Source: Desulfarculales bacterium
Lineage (GTDB): Bacteria; Desulfobacterota; Desulfarculia; Desulfarculales; Desulfarculaceae
Direction: 5' to 3'
Length of the DNA stretch: 62,868 bases
Assembly: GCA_031267815.1 (NCBI GenBank)
Contig: JAIRYI010000083.1
Coordinates: 1-62,868, forward strand
The notes beneath the pieces were generated by a model. That model made no database searches. It worked only from the letters and a program-made list of their open reading frames with translations, and had not been told where the DNA came from. This document shows positions 37,265 to 45,461 of the stretch, piece after piece; the stretch's first letter is position 1, and every line of letters begins with the position of its first letter. Made by a program: the position numbers and the translations under genes.

Positions 37265-38521
37265 TCAGGCGATGCGCGCCCGATATTCCGCGATAACTTC
37301 GCCGCGCCGGCTTTTGCCCCGGCGCAATTTTTCTTTGACAGCGGGATAGTTCCAGGCAGATTGCAATCCCACTTCCCGGCTGGCTTTTTGTGGATCCTGG
37401 CGGGAAATCGGTTTTACTTTTTCACTCAAATGACAGTCGTCTCCCATACATAAAAGGATTTTTTTCCGTCTGCGGCCGCGCCGCTGATTTTGCCGCGTCA
37501 ACACTGATATCAAAAATTCAGTATATTGCCGGGATTGAGGGTTCCACACCTCATAGCCGTCAACATCATAATCCGCCAGCAAAATGGGCCAAAATTCTTC
37601 AGGGTGAGGAATGATGACGGCTCCGCCCAGCGATCTCGTTTCCTCTATGATCTCTTCGGTTTTATAGTAGTATCCGGTTGGGAATATATTTTTAACTTCC
37701 CGCTTGATTTCACGGGCGTAAGCTTGGGCTTTGCCGATCAAAATTTTGTCATAAAGGCCATGCTGGGCGTCGAGCATATCGCGGACCATTTTATTCTTGA
37801 AACAGCCAGGATCAATGGCATGATGATATTTATCAATCAGGGCGGTTAATTTAGCGGCCAGGCGAGCGGTAAATTCCACCTCGGTATGCTCAAAACCGTT
37901 GTCGCGTACCACTTTTTGCACAAGTTGGTGGGCTTTGTTTTTCTGTAAAGCGCTTGCCAGGGTGTTCAGGAGCAAATACAATTGCGATGACCGATAACTG
38001 GCAGTATGACCAAGCATATTTTTAAAGGTGTGAGCCTGCTCCAGCCTGGAGGTTTTGAAGTGACACAGCAACTGAACCTTCAAATTGAAAGCGCTGGAAT
38101 AACAGTCCACCTCCACCCCGGCGTAACCGTCTATGCTAAGCAACTGATTATGTTGCGTGGGAATACATATTTCCTCTTCGGCGTTAGGAAACATTTTCGC
38201 CATGCGTTGGCGAACAAGGGGTATAGGCACAAATTCCGGGTGCCAGTGCAGAGCCATGATTTCAGTCTGCGTTTCATGGACCGCGGGAACGGTTAAAATC
38301 TGCTCTTCCTGCCAGGGCAATAAAGTTGTGCGCACCATCTCCATAAAAGCGGTTTCATCCTGCTCTGTAACAGCCGTACTCACTGAAGATTTTATCTTGT
38401 CCTTGGAAATCATTGCATCAACTATTTCCAACATCGGGTGAGTATGTGAAGGCAGCGCCGCCAAAGTAAGCTCTTTATCTTCAGGGCTTGAATTACTGTA
38501 TATTTTCTCGTGTTCACTCAT
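37265..38521 (-). CDS. PHP-like metal-dependent hydrolase of the GAK cluster
   Basis: About 418 residues from the ATG at 38521, which overlaps the corA stop (TAATG); a longer GTG start is less likely. Metal-binding motifs resembling the PHP or amidohydrolase folds are seen: A-L-H92-W-H94-P-E-F, I-I-P-H-P-E-E-F-W-P-I-L, Y-D-V-D-G-Y-E-V-W-N-P-Q-S, and G-D-D-C-H-L-S-E-K. The middle (about 140-250) is helical without motif. PHP proteins are phosphoesterases, so a phosphorylated GAK product could be the substrate. The assignment rests on motif order only. Confidence 0.66.
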   Translation of the reverse strand: MSEHEKIYSNSSPEDKELTLAALPSHTHPMLEIVDAMISKDKIKSSVSTAVTEQDETAFMEMVRTTLLPWQEEQILTVPAVHETQTEIMALHWHPEFVPIPLVRQRMAKMFPNAEEEICIPTQHNQLLSIDGYAGVEVDCYSSAFNLKVQLLCHFKTSRLEQAHTFKNMLGHTASYRSSQLYLLLNTLASALQKNKAHQLVQKVVRDNGFEHTEVEFTARLAAKLTALIDKYHHAIDPGCFKNKMVRDMLDAQHGLYDKILIGKAQAYAREIKREVKNIFPTGYYYKTEEIIEETRSLGGAVIIPHPEEFWPILLADYDVDGYEVWNPQSRQYTEFLISVLTRQNQRRGRRRKKILLCMGDDCHLSEKVKPISRQDPQKASREVGLQSAWNYPAVKEKLRRGKSRRGEVIAEYRARIA

Positions 38522-39471
38522 TATAACCACTTTTTATATTTGAATATACAATAAGGTAAAATGGCACTTATCAGCATTAGCGCCAGAGCGGCGCCATAAC
38601 CCCAGCGCAAGGCAAGCTCGGGCATGTGCTGAAAATTCATGCCGTAAATACTGGCAATGAGAGTGGGAGGCAGAAATATTACCGATGCTACCGTGAATAT
38701 TTTGATGATATTGCTCTGTTTTATATTGATAAGCCCCAGGGTGGCGTCCAACAGCAGATTAAACTTGCCGGCCATGAAACTGGAATAATCCACCAGGGAT
38801 TTAATATCTTTATTAACTATTTCCAGCGATTTATTATATTTTTTTTCCCCGGCGGCATAACGGCGGGCAAAAGACACAACCCGGCTCAGACTTACCAGAC
38901 TCTCACGAATGCGGGAGAGCAGTTCGCCGTTGCGTCCTATTTCCTGCAACATAGTCCCAAAATCGCGTTTGTTATCTCCACTTCCGAATATTAACGGGGA
39001 AAGCGTATCAATGGTTGAGGATACCAGAGACAAAATATCGGAGGTACGCCCCACCATGGCTTCCATCATGCCAATGAAAAGCGCGCAGGAATTATCTTCG
39101 GCGTTTAAATAACTGTGAGTTTTGCAAGCGGCAAGATCAATGACGTCATCATTGCTGACGGTGATGATAAATTTGCCGCCCAAAATAAAGATGATTTCGC
39201 TTAAACAGCTTTCCTGAACGGATTTATCACTGATGCTGAGTACGGTGGCGGTCATGAATACGGAATTGTCTTCAATATATAACCGCTCCGATTCCTCCAG
39301 GTCCCTAGTTTCCCCCAGACTAGGTAACTCAATCCCAAGCAGGCGTTTGACGGTTGCGCCATTGTCCGCAGTTGCGTGTTTAATGTTAAACCACAAACAC
39401 GCTTTATGTGCGTATTTATGCGCTTCGTCTTCGTTCAGCGGTCTGAGGCCCATTTGATATATATTCAACAT
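38521..39471 (-). CDS. CorA-like divalent metal transporter
   Basis: A 316-residue CorA-family protein. Two C-terminal membrane helices flank the hallmark Y-G-M-N motif (G277-M-N279, in I-A-S-I-Y-G-M-N-F). The N-terminal cytoplasmic part has the long helix expected for the funnel. CorA transports magnesium, sometimes cobalt or nickel. It is the first gene of the GAK operon, its stop overlapping the PHP-like start, and a Pho-type promoter lies directly before it. The ATG at 39471 has no ribosome-binding site and may be close to the transcription start. Confidence 0.9.
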   Translation of the reverse strand: MLNIYQMGLRPLNEDEAHKYAHKACLWFNIKHATADNGATVKRLLGIELPSLGETRDLEESERLYIEDNSVFMTATVLSISDKSVQESCLSEIIFILGGKFIITVSNDDVIDLAACKTHSYLNAEDNSCALFIGMMEAMVGRTSDILSLVSSTIDTLSPLIFGSGDNKRDFGTMLQEIGRNGELLSRIRESLVSLSRVVSFARRYAAGEKKYNKSLEIVNKDIKSLVDYSSFMAGKFNLLLDATLGLINIKQSNIIKIFTVASVIFLPPTLIASIYGMNFQHMPELALRWGYGAALALMLISAILPYCIFKYKKWL

Positions 39472-39477
39472 GAGCGT

Positions 39478-39511
39478 AATATATCCGGCTATTGTTACAG
39501 AATGAAGACAG
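39478..39511 (-). promoter_or_regulatory. Pho-box-like promoter of the corA-GAK operon
   Basis: On the minus strand, CTGTCTT (39505-39511), four bases, CTGTAAC (39494-39500), ten bases, then TATATT (39478-39483). Each repeat differs from the PhoB half-site CTGTCAT/C at one position. The 7-4-7 layout and the ten-base gap to the -10 box are the same as in E. coli phoA. The ATG comes six bases after the -10 box, so the transcript may be almost leaderless. Confidence 0.6.
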
Positions 39512-39731
39512 ACAAGTTAAGAATTTGTTAAAAGTGCCGCAAGAGCCGAAGCAGATCCAGGCTGCCGGGCCGGAGCATCAAGTAAAATTAAGCCAAGCCC
39601 AATAGGATGGCCTATAGTGAACAGGCGGGCCAAAAACCTCACCCCATGTTCAGGGCGGGAACCGGTATGGATATTACGGAATGAAGCAATTTTTTGAGTT
39701 TGATATGACTATGCCGCTGTATTCGGGCTAA

Positions 39732-41939
39732 TTATTGTGAGGGCAACGGGTGTCTGTTGGCTATTGTGAAGGAACGCATGGAATTAAGCGCGCTTACAAT
39801 AGTGGAAGTATTGTGCAGCAAGGCGCTGCTGGTGGGAGTAATAACACCGGCAATACCCAACCCCAGCAGGAGGGTGTTAATGCCCACAATGCCGATATAG
39901 TTGTAATTGATCCTGTTTAAAGCCTGTTTTGCCAGACGGCGGGCTGTGACAATATCATGCAGATTATTGCGGCTCAATACCACATCAGCTACATTGCGGG
40001 CCAGATCAGAACCATCCTGCAGCGTTATGCCCACATCGGCTATGGCCAGGGCAGGGGAGTCATTGATACCGTCGCCTATCATCATAATGCGGCGTCCCTG
40101 TTCTTTAAGTTTTTGAACATAAGAGGACTTGTCAGACGGAAGCATGGAGGCGGCAAAATTTTCGATGCCAAGGCAGCCGGCCATTGCCTGAGCGGCTTCC
40201 GGGCCGTCTCCGGTAAGCATATGCACATCCAGGCCATCCCGCCGGAGAGCGGTTATTACTTCTCTGGCTTCCCGGCGCGGCGGATCTTCCAAGGCCAGAA
40301 GTCCCGCTATCCTTCCGTCCATGGCCAGATAGAGCAGGGACCGTCCTAAATCAGCCTGCTGTTGGACCAGCGGAATAATTTTATCATGAGGCGTGATGCC
40401 TTCATCTTCTGTTATAAAGTGGGCGCTGCCCAGAAGAAGCCGTTTGTTATTAAGGCGGGAGACAATGCCATGGGCGGTGATATATTCAACCGCCGCGTGT
40501 TCTTCCCTGTGTTTAAGATTCATCAGGTTGGCGTGTTCTACAACAGCTTTGCCCAAAGGATGAGGAAAGTGTTCTTCCAGGCAGGCAGCCATACGTAAAA
40601 TTTCCAGAGAACTGACGGAACTGAAGGACAGCACCTGGGCTACGCGGGGCGTGGCGGTGGTGAGGGTTCCGGTTTTATCAAATATTACCGTATCAGCTAA
40701 AGCCAGAGCCTCCAAAAATTTGCCGCCTTTAATCAGAACTCCTTGTTCAACCCCGCTGCGCATGGCGCTCAATATGCTTAAGGGGGTGGAAAGACGAATA
40801 GCGCAGGAATAATCCACCATCAGCACTGAAGCCACTTTTTGGCTGTCGCGGGTGACCAGGGCAACCAGCGCGGCGCCGGCAAAATTATATGGCACCAAGG
40901 CGTCTGCTCTGTTGGCTGCCTGCATTTCTATTTTGGCTTTAAGCGCTTCCGCCTGATCAATATAATTGATAATCCGGCTGATTCTGGTTTGACCGTGGGT
41001 GTTCACCACCCTTATGTACACCTGGCCTTCTTCCAGTGCGGTGCCGGCATAAAGCCAGGCGCCGGAGCGGCGGTGCTGGGGCATACTTTCTCCGGTCAGG
41101 GATGATTGGTTGATCATAGCCTCGCCCTCCACGATCACCCCGTCTACCGGCACTTCCTGCCCGGCGCGTAAGACCAGAATATCTCCGGACACCAGGGAAG
41201 TTAAAAGCGCTTGAATTTCCACTCCGTCTTTGACCAGCCAGCAAACGCTGTTTTCCAAGAGACTTAAACCGTGCGCCAGATTTTGCCTGGATTTTTTGTG
41301 GGTTGAATATTCCAGATATTCTCCCAGACTGAACAGAAAAGTGACGGTGCTGACAGAAGCCCAATCAGCCCGCAACAGGGCGGCCAGCAGGGCTGAAGCA
41401 TCCAGAAGAGGGACAGTTAGTCTTTTTTTTAGCAGAGCGCGGACGCCGGCCAATATGTAGGGCAGGCTGCGCCAAACACCCCAGCTATAGCGCAGAGCCG
41501 GCGGCAGAAGAAGACGGCGGAATAGATATCCTCTCAAAGGGTTGACCGGAGGATTGTTATTATTGAATATTTTGCGGCTGATGAACAGAAGAATTTTTAC
41601 AATAGGTTGGATGATGATTAACCCTAACGCCGGCAGTAAAGCCTGATCGGCAGGCAAGGAGATATCATCTGCTTTTCTCTTTTCCGGCCGCAACTCTCCC
41701 GGAGATTGAGCGGTTGCGGGCGGGGACAAAACAAAGCAAGCCATGACTGATCGGTGATCCTGCTGCTCATTAAAGCCGAGCAGAATAGTGCGGGTACGGA
41801 AGCTGCAACTCAACACTCTCACTGAAGGTGAATTTTTCAGTTCAGCGAAAATATGTTCTAAATTTTGTTGGGAAAAAGAATGGCGAGATCCTTTTAAACG
41901 CAACCTTCCTTTTAGTGCATGTATTATTTGCCAGGACAT
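39732..41939 (-). CDS. P1B-type heavy-metal-transporting ATPase
   Basis: A 735-residue membrane pump. Order: an HMA-like N-terminal region starting I-I-H-A-L-K-G-R-L-R-L, helices, actuator with S-L-T-G-E-S, metal-binding helix with Y-S-C-A-I-R-L-S-T-P, the phosphorylation site F-D421-K-T-G-T, H-P-L-G-K-A, and G-D-G-I-N-D-S-P-A-L. The metal site has S-C-A where copper pumps have C-P-C, so specificity is probably not copper; Mn, Fe, Zn or Co are possible. A small membrane protein directly upstream on the same strand is a probable partner. It lies 260 bases before the corA start, and I see no gene in that gap. Confidence 0.93.
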   Translation of the reverse strand: MSWQIIHALKGRLRLKGSRHSFSQQNLEHIFAELKNSPSVRVLSCSFRTRTILLGFNEQQDHRSVMACFVLSPPATAQSPGELRPEKRKADDISLPADQALLPALGLIIIQPIVKILLFISRKIFNNNNPPVNPLRGYLFRRLLLPPALRYSWGVWRSLPYILAGVRALLKKRLTVPLLDASALLAALLRADWASVSTVTFLFSLGEYLEYSTHKKSRQNLAHGLSLLENSVCWLVKDGVEIQALLTSLVSGDILVLRAGQEVPVDGVIVEGEAMINQSSLTGESMPQHRRSGAWLYAGTALEEGQVYIRVVNTHGQTRISRIINYIDQAEALKAKIEMQAANRADALVPYNFAGAALVALVTRDSQKVASVLMVDYSCAIRLSTPLSILSAMRSGVEQGVLIKGGKFLEALALADTVIFDKTGTLTTATPRVAQVLSFSSVSSLEILRMAACLEEHFPHPLGKAVVEHANLMNLKHREEHAAVEYITAHGIVSRLNNKRLLLGSAHFITEDEGITPHDKIIPLVQQQADLGRSLLYLAMDGRIAGLLALEDPPRREAREVITALRRDGLDVHMLTGDGPEAAQAMAGCLGIENFAASMLPSDKSSYVQKLKEQGRRIMMIGDGINDSPALAIADVGITLQDGSDLARNVADVVLSRNNLHDIVTARRLAKQALNRINYNYIGIVGINTLLLGLGIAGVITPTSSALLHNTSTIVSALNSMRSFTIANRHPLPSQ

Positions 41940-41977
41940 GTTGAATATATCTTGTTTTGTTCCCAGATCTAAAAGCT

Positions 41978-42229
41978 TTAGTCTTTTTCTCTACGTTCTT
42001 TGTGTTTGGCCGCGGCTTCAGCCAGCAGATCGCTCACCGCTTCTTTGGCTTCTTCCACCATAGTCAGAGCTTTTTCTTTTAAATCGAACCCGCGGCCGAT
42101 TACTCCGGCGGCAACAGTGCGTAAGGTTTTTTTGTTGCTTTTGAGTAAAATGACTCCCAGCGCTCCCAGGGCAATGCCCACGCCCAGCGCTATTCCATAT
42201 TTCAATGTGCTGTTAGTATTTCCCGCCAT
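41978..42229 (-). CDS. Small membrane protein partner of the P1B ATPase (DUF6110/DUF1490-like)
   Basis: An 83-residue protein with one glycine-rich helix near the N-terminus (residues 10-27, Y-G-I-A-L-G-V-G-I-A-L-G-A-L-G), then a basic stretch and an amphipathic, alanine- and glutamate-rich C-terminus. Small proteins of this shape (DUF6110 or DUF1490 type, from memory) are found next to P1B ATPases. It lies 38 bases upstream of the ATPase gene in the same orientation, so it is probably the first gene of that operon. Confidence 0.68.
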   Translation of the reverse strand: MAGNTNSTLKYGIALGVGIALGALGVILLKSNKKTLRTVAAGVIGRGFDLKEKALTMVEEAKEAVSDLLAEAAAKHKERREKD

Positions 42230-42409
42230 TGCTTCTCCATGACATTTTTAAGGATGAATTTACGGTTAAACAAAATTAATGATATTGAATCTCTTTTGCT
42301 ATTATATTTAACTCAATTAATTTTTCTGTCAAGCGGAAAGCGGGAGGGAAAATAATTTTAAATATAGTCTTGCAAATGAATCGCAATTGCATTAGACTAT
42401 GTTCGTAAT

Positions 42410-42424
42410 TGAAAACGATTTACT
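42410..42424. promoter_or_regulatory. Possible Fur-type operator upstream of the iron-uptake genes
   Basis: TGAAAAC-G-ATTTACT has the 7-1-7 layout of Fur boxes (TGATAAT-N-ATTATCA) with about ten of fourteen positions matching. A further palindrome GCAATTGC lies at 42383-42390. It stands about 100 bases before the nitroreductase-like gene that heads the iron locus. The match is weak, and the functional context is the main argument. Confidence 0.3.
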
Positions 42425-42522
42425 GTTTGCCTTGGCGCCGGGTTGGGTTTTTTTGTTTTGGGGCCATGGCTTGAGGGGTTGGGTTCATCTGAAGGAAAGA
42501 GATTCGGTTAGGGGATAACAAT

Positions 42523-43164
42523 ATGTTATTTTTAGTAAAAAAATCTTTATTGACTATTTTGGCATTTATCTTGCTCGCTTCTGTTGCCCAGGCGGACGAC
42601 AAACTCCCCGATCCTCAGATCGAGGGCGGCATAGGGATTTTCAGCGCTCTCAAGCTGCGCGCTTCCGCTTCCGGGGCCGATTTTCCCACCGGCGATCTCA
42701 GCACTGAAGAATTGTCCGCAATTTTGTGGGCAGCCAGCGGACTCAACCGGGGAAACACCGGCTGGACTGTGCCCATGTCCAAAGGAACAGAACCTTATTG
42801 CCGTATTTATGTGGCCGGCTCTAAAGGGGTGAGCCTTTATGACTGGCGTGACCATAGCTTACGGACCGTAAGCGGGGACGATATAAGAGCCAGAGTCGGC
42901 GCGCAGGGTTTTGTCAGGAACGCTCCTATTATTCTGATTATTGTAAGCGATTCCGAGATATTGGCTCAGTTTAAAAACGATGCTTATATCAAGGAACTGG
43001 CTCATGTACTCACCGGGGCCATGACTCAGGATATATATCTGGCCGCCGCCAATTACGGCATTGGGGCGCGTTATATTCATTCAATGAATCACGATGAAAT
43101 CATAGAAGCTTTGACGCTGCCTCCGGGCGACGCGCCAATTTGTCTGATGATGCTGGGTAAATAA
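42523..43164 (+). CDS. Exported nitroreductase-family protein
   Basis: A 213-residue protein with a signal peptide (K-K-S-L-L-T-I-L-A-F-I-L-L-A-S, cleavage after A-Q-A). The mature part has the nitroreductase/SagB-like pattern: L-S-T-E-E-L-S-A-I-L-W-A-A-S-G-L-N-R (FMN site), R-N-A-P-I-I-L-I-I-V-S-D, and A-M-T-Q-D-I-Y-L-A-A-A-N-Y-G-I-G-A-R-Y. It would be a flavin-dependent reductase in the periplasm. Most nitroreductases are cytoplasmic, so the export signal is unusual. Standing at the head of an iron-uptake locus, it could reduce ferric iron or a carrier; this is inference. Confidence 0.8.
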   Translation: MLFLVKKSLLTILAFILLASVAQADDKLPDPQIEGGIGIFSALKLRASASGADFPTGDLSTEELSAILWAASGLNRGNTGWTVPMSKGTEPYCRIYVAGSKGVSLYDWRDHSLRTVSGDDIRARVGAQGFVRNAPIILIIVSDSEILAQFKNDAYIKELAHVLTGAMTQDIYLAAANYGIGARYIHSMNHDEIIEALTLPPGDAPICLMMLGK

Positions 43165-43200
43165 TATCATAGCTGCCTCCGGCGCGGAAATATTAGGAAT

Positions 43201-44442
43201 ATGCTTTTAGATATAAAAAAAACGCCTTCTCTGTTAGCGGTATTTTTTGTTTTCGCCCTGCTGCTGGGCATGGCCGTTGGCTCTGAGGCGGCTCAGGAAC
43301 GCAGACAGTGGGCTAACTGGAATGAAATAGCCGCAGCCATGGAAGTGTCTTTGAACAGCGCCTACGACGCCTATTTTATTAAAGATCTAACCACGGCTAA
43401 AGATTGGGTTAATGACGCTTACTTCGGTTATTATGAGAAAGAGGGCTTTGAAAGATCTGTTCTCAGCTATATTTCCGGAGAACGGGCGGCAGCGGTGGAA
43501 TATCAGTTTGCCGCGGTCAAAAAGATGATGACCGCCGGTGAAGCTAACCGCACCGTCCGTGACGCTCTGGATAACTTAATCCAGATGATAAAAGATGACG
43601 CCAAGCAACTGGACGGAGAGGAAGAAAGCCCGCTGGGGGTATTTCTGGCCTCTTTCCTGATAATTTTGCGGGAAGGATTTGAAGCTATATTGGTCATAGC
43701 CGCTATCAGCGCCTATCTGGTGCGTTCCGGTAATTCCCATAATACCCGGGTGGTTTATTGGAGCGCGGCCGGAGCTGTGCTGGTCAGCGCTCTGGCGGCT
43801 TTAGCCATGCAGATGCTGTTTACCATCAGCGGCGCTAATCAGGAAATTCTGGAAGGCATGGCCATGTTGCTGGCGGTGGCGGTACTCTTTTTTGTCAGCA
43901 ATTGGATGTTTTCCAAAGCTGAAGCCCAGGCATGGAAAAATTATATTGAAAATAAAGTACACAGCGCGGTTAAAACCGGCAGCGCCTTTGCTTTGGGGTC
44001 CGCCTCTTTCCTGGCGGTATTCCGGGAAGGAGCGGAAACCATTTTATTCTACCAAGCCATGCTTTCCGATGTGGATGTGTACATCAATATGATATGGGCA
44101 GGTTTGGGAGTGGGCTTTGCGGCTTTGATATTAATTTTTATCGTTGTCCGTTACGGTTCATTGAAACTGCCCATTCGCCCTTTCTTTCTTGTCACCAGTA
44201 TTCTTATGTATCTGATGGCCATTGCCTTTGCCGGCGGAGGAGTCAAAGAACTGCAGGAAGCGGATGTGATTGGTGTAACTCCTTTTAACGCCATTGGCAC
44301 GATCGATATTTTAGGTATTTATCCCACTGTGGAAACTTTGCTGCCGCAGATGATACTGTGTCTGTTGGTGGTGATTTCCATAATTTATTATCGGGCAAAA
44401 AATAGAAGCGCCAACCAGGGTTTTGTTGGCGGGCAGGTGTGA
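43201..44442 (+). CDS. FTR1-family iron permease
   Basis: A 413-residue inner-membrane permease. A signal-type helix (about 10-30) leads to a periplasmic helical domain (to about 145), then seven or so helices with the two iron-binding motifs R157-E-G-F-E161 and R275-E-G-A-E279 (REXXE), the mark of FTR1/EfeU/FetM. It carries iron from the periplasm into the cytosol. It overlaps the P19 gene region and forms the FetM-FetP or Cj1658-P19 pair with it. Length suits the FetM class with extra N-terminal domain. Confidence 0.93.
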   Translation: MLLDIKKTPSLLAVFFVFALLLGMAVGSEAAQERRQWANWNEIAAAMEVSLNSAYDAYFIKDLTTAKDWVNDAYFGYYEKEGFERSVLSYISGERAAAVEYQFAAVKKMMTAGEANRTVRDALDNLIQMIKDDAKQLDGEEESPLGVFLASFLIILREGFEAILVIAAISAYLVRSGNSHNTRVVYWSAAGAVLVSALAALAMQMLFTISGANQEILEGMAMLLAVAVLFFVSNWMFSKAEAQAWKNYIENKVHSAVKTGSAFALGSASFLAVFREGAETILFYQAMLSDVDVYINMIWAGLGVGFAALILIFIVVRYGSLKLPIRPFFLVTSILMYLMAIAFAGGGVKELQEADVIGVTPFNAIGTIDILGIYPTVETLLPQMILCLLVVISIIYYRAKNRSANQGFVGGQV

Positions 44443-44465
44443 AACATTTAATGGAGATTTTGTAT

Positions 44466-45041
44466 ATGAAAAAGATGCAGTTTTTGTTAATGGCCGGCAT
44501 TATATCGGTGTTTATGTTTGCTTCTCTGGCCTGGTCAGCCTCTGCTCCGGCACCCAGCGCGGATACCGCCGGTTTTGAGGAATTTCCTTTAGGCGATGAG
44601 CAGGAGGCTGGTCCTCTTAATGTCGCGGGCGTCTATTTCCAACCGGTGGATATGGAACCGGCGCAGATGGGAGGCCTGCCTGCCGCCCAGGCGGATATGC
44701 ATCTGGAAGCGGATATAAGCGCTTTGGAAGGTAATGATTTGGGCTATGGCGTCGGCGATTTTGTCCCTTATTTAACGGTCAAATATCGCATTCAGAAAGA
44801 AGGAAGCAATAAAATTATTGAAGGCAATTTCATGCCCATGAATGCTTCCGACGGACCTCATTACGGTAATAACGTGAAGTTGGACGGAGCCGGCAAATAT
44901 AAAATAACCTTTATTATCGAAAACCCGGAAAGACAAGGCTACCTTTTGCATGTAGACAAGGAAACCGGCGTTACCGGCCGTTTCTGGAGCAAGCCTTTGG
45001 AAGTATCCTGGGATTTTGATTTTATCCCCCGCTCCTGGTAA
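44466..45041 (+). CDS. P19/Tp34-family periplasmic iron-binding protein
   Basis: About 191 residues from the ATG at 44466 (GGAG nine bases upstream). A signal peptide ends near A-W-S-A. The mature part has the family signs: E-E-F-P-L-G-D, F-Q-P-V-D-M-E-P-A, D-M-H-L-E-A-D, L-G-Y-G-V-G-D-F-V-P-Y-L and H-Y-G-N-N-V, with metal-binding Met, His and Glu residues typical of P19 and FetP, which bind copper and iron and deliver iron to FTR1. It lies 24 bases after the FTR1 gene. Confidence 0.92.
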   Translation: MKKMQFLLMAGIISVFMFASLAWSASAPAPSADTAGFEEFPLGDEQEAGPLNVAGVYFQPVDMEPAQMGGLPAAQADMHLEADISALEGNDLGYGVGDFVPYLTVKYRIQKEGSNKIIEGNFMPMNASDGPHYGNNVKLDGAGKYKITFIIENPERQGYLLHVDKETGVTGRFWSKPLEVSWDFDFIPRSW

Positions 45042-45078
45042 AAACCGCGGCTGCTAAAAGTAAATATTGACAGCTTTG

Positions 45079-45118
45079 AAGCAGGGTTTATCTTTTACGC
45101 AAAAGATAAACCCTGCTT
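45079..45118 (+). terminator. Perfect 18-bp hairpin between P19 and the downstream genes
   Basis: Arms 45079-45096 and 45101-45118 pair perfectly around ACGC. It lies 38 bases after the P19 stop and inside the iron locus, so it probably reduces transcription of the six following genes relative to FTR1 and P19, or ends one operon where a second begins. T-richness after the stem is modest. Confidence 0.8.
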
Positions 45119-45161
45119 TCAGGGTTTGTGGTGATGGCGTTAAATGAGATTATAATAAATT

Positions 45162-45461
45162 ATGCTGCATTATATAATTAATATAGTGGACAATCTTTTT
45201 TTGACCGCGGTAATGCTCTCCCTGTTTTTTGCTGTTCTGGTTAAACTTTCGCGCGACAATATAAAAACGATATTGGCCTGGGGATGCGGCGCAGGGCTGC
45301 TTGCATCGCTGGTCTATGCTGTTCTCAAGCGAAATACGGGCATAGCCGTACGTGAATATTATGATCTGGGCATTATCATCCCTTCCGTTGTCCTGGCGTT
45401 TGCCGTCATAGCAATAATATGGAAATTGCGCAAGTTTGCAGCTAAAAACAGCCGGTCATGA
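45162..45461 (+). CDS. Small three-helix membrane protein of the iron locus
   Basis: A 99-residue protein with three membrane helices (about 11-28, 37-54 and 70-87) and a basic tail. It has no motif I recognise. Its stop overlaps the start of the DUF2318 gene (ATGA), and it corresponds by position to the small membrane protein that precedes the Fe-S membrane protein in other P19-type loci. It may be the N-terminal partner of that protein, as in split versions of one longer protein. Confidence 0.72.
   Translation: MLHYIINIVDNLFLTAVMLSLFFAVLVKLSRDNIKTILAWGCGAGLLASLVYAVLKRNTGIAVREYYDLGIIIPSVVLAFAVIAIIWKLRKFAAKNSRS

Noticed and set aside
39472-39731. Possible magnesium riboswitch or small gene before corA
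   Set aside because: The Pho-type -10 box lies six bases from the ATG, leaving no room for a leader; no coding sequence with family resemblance is seen in the gap.
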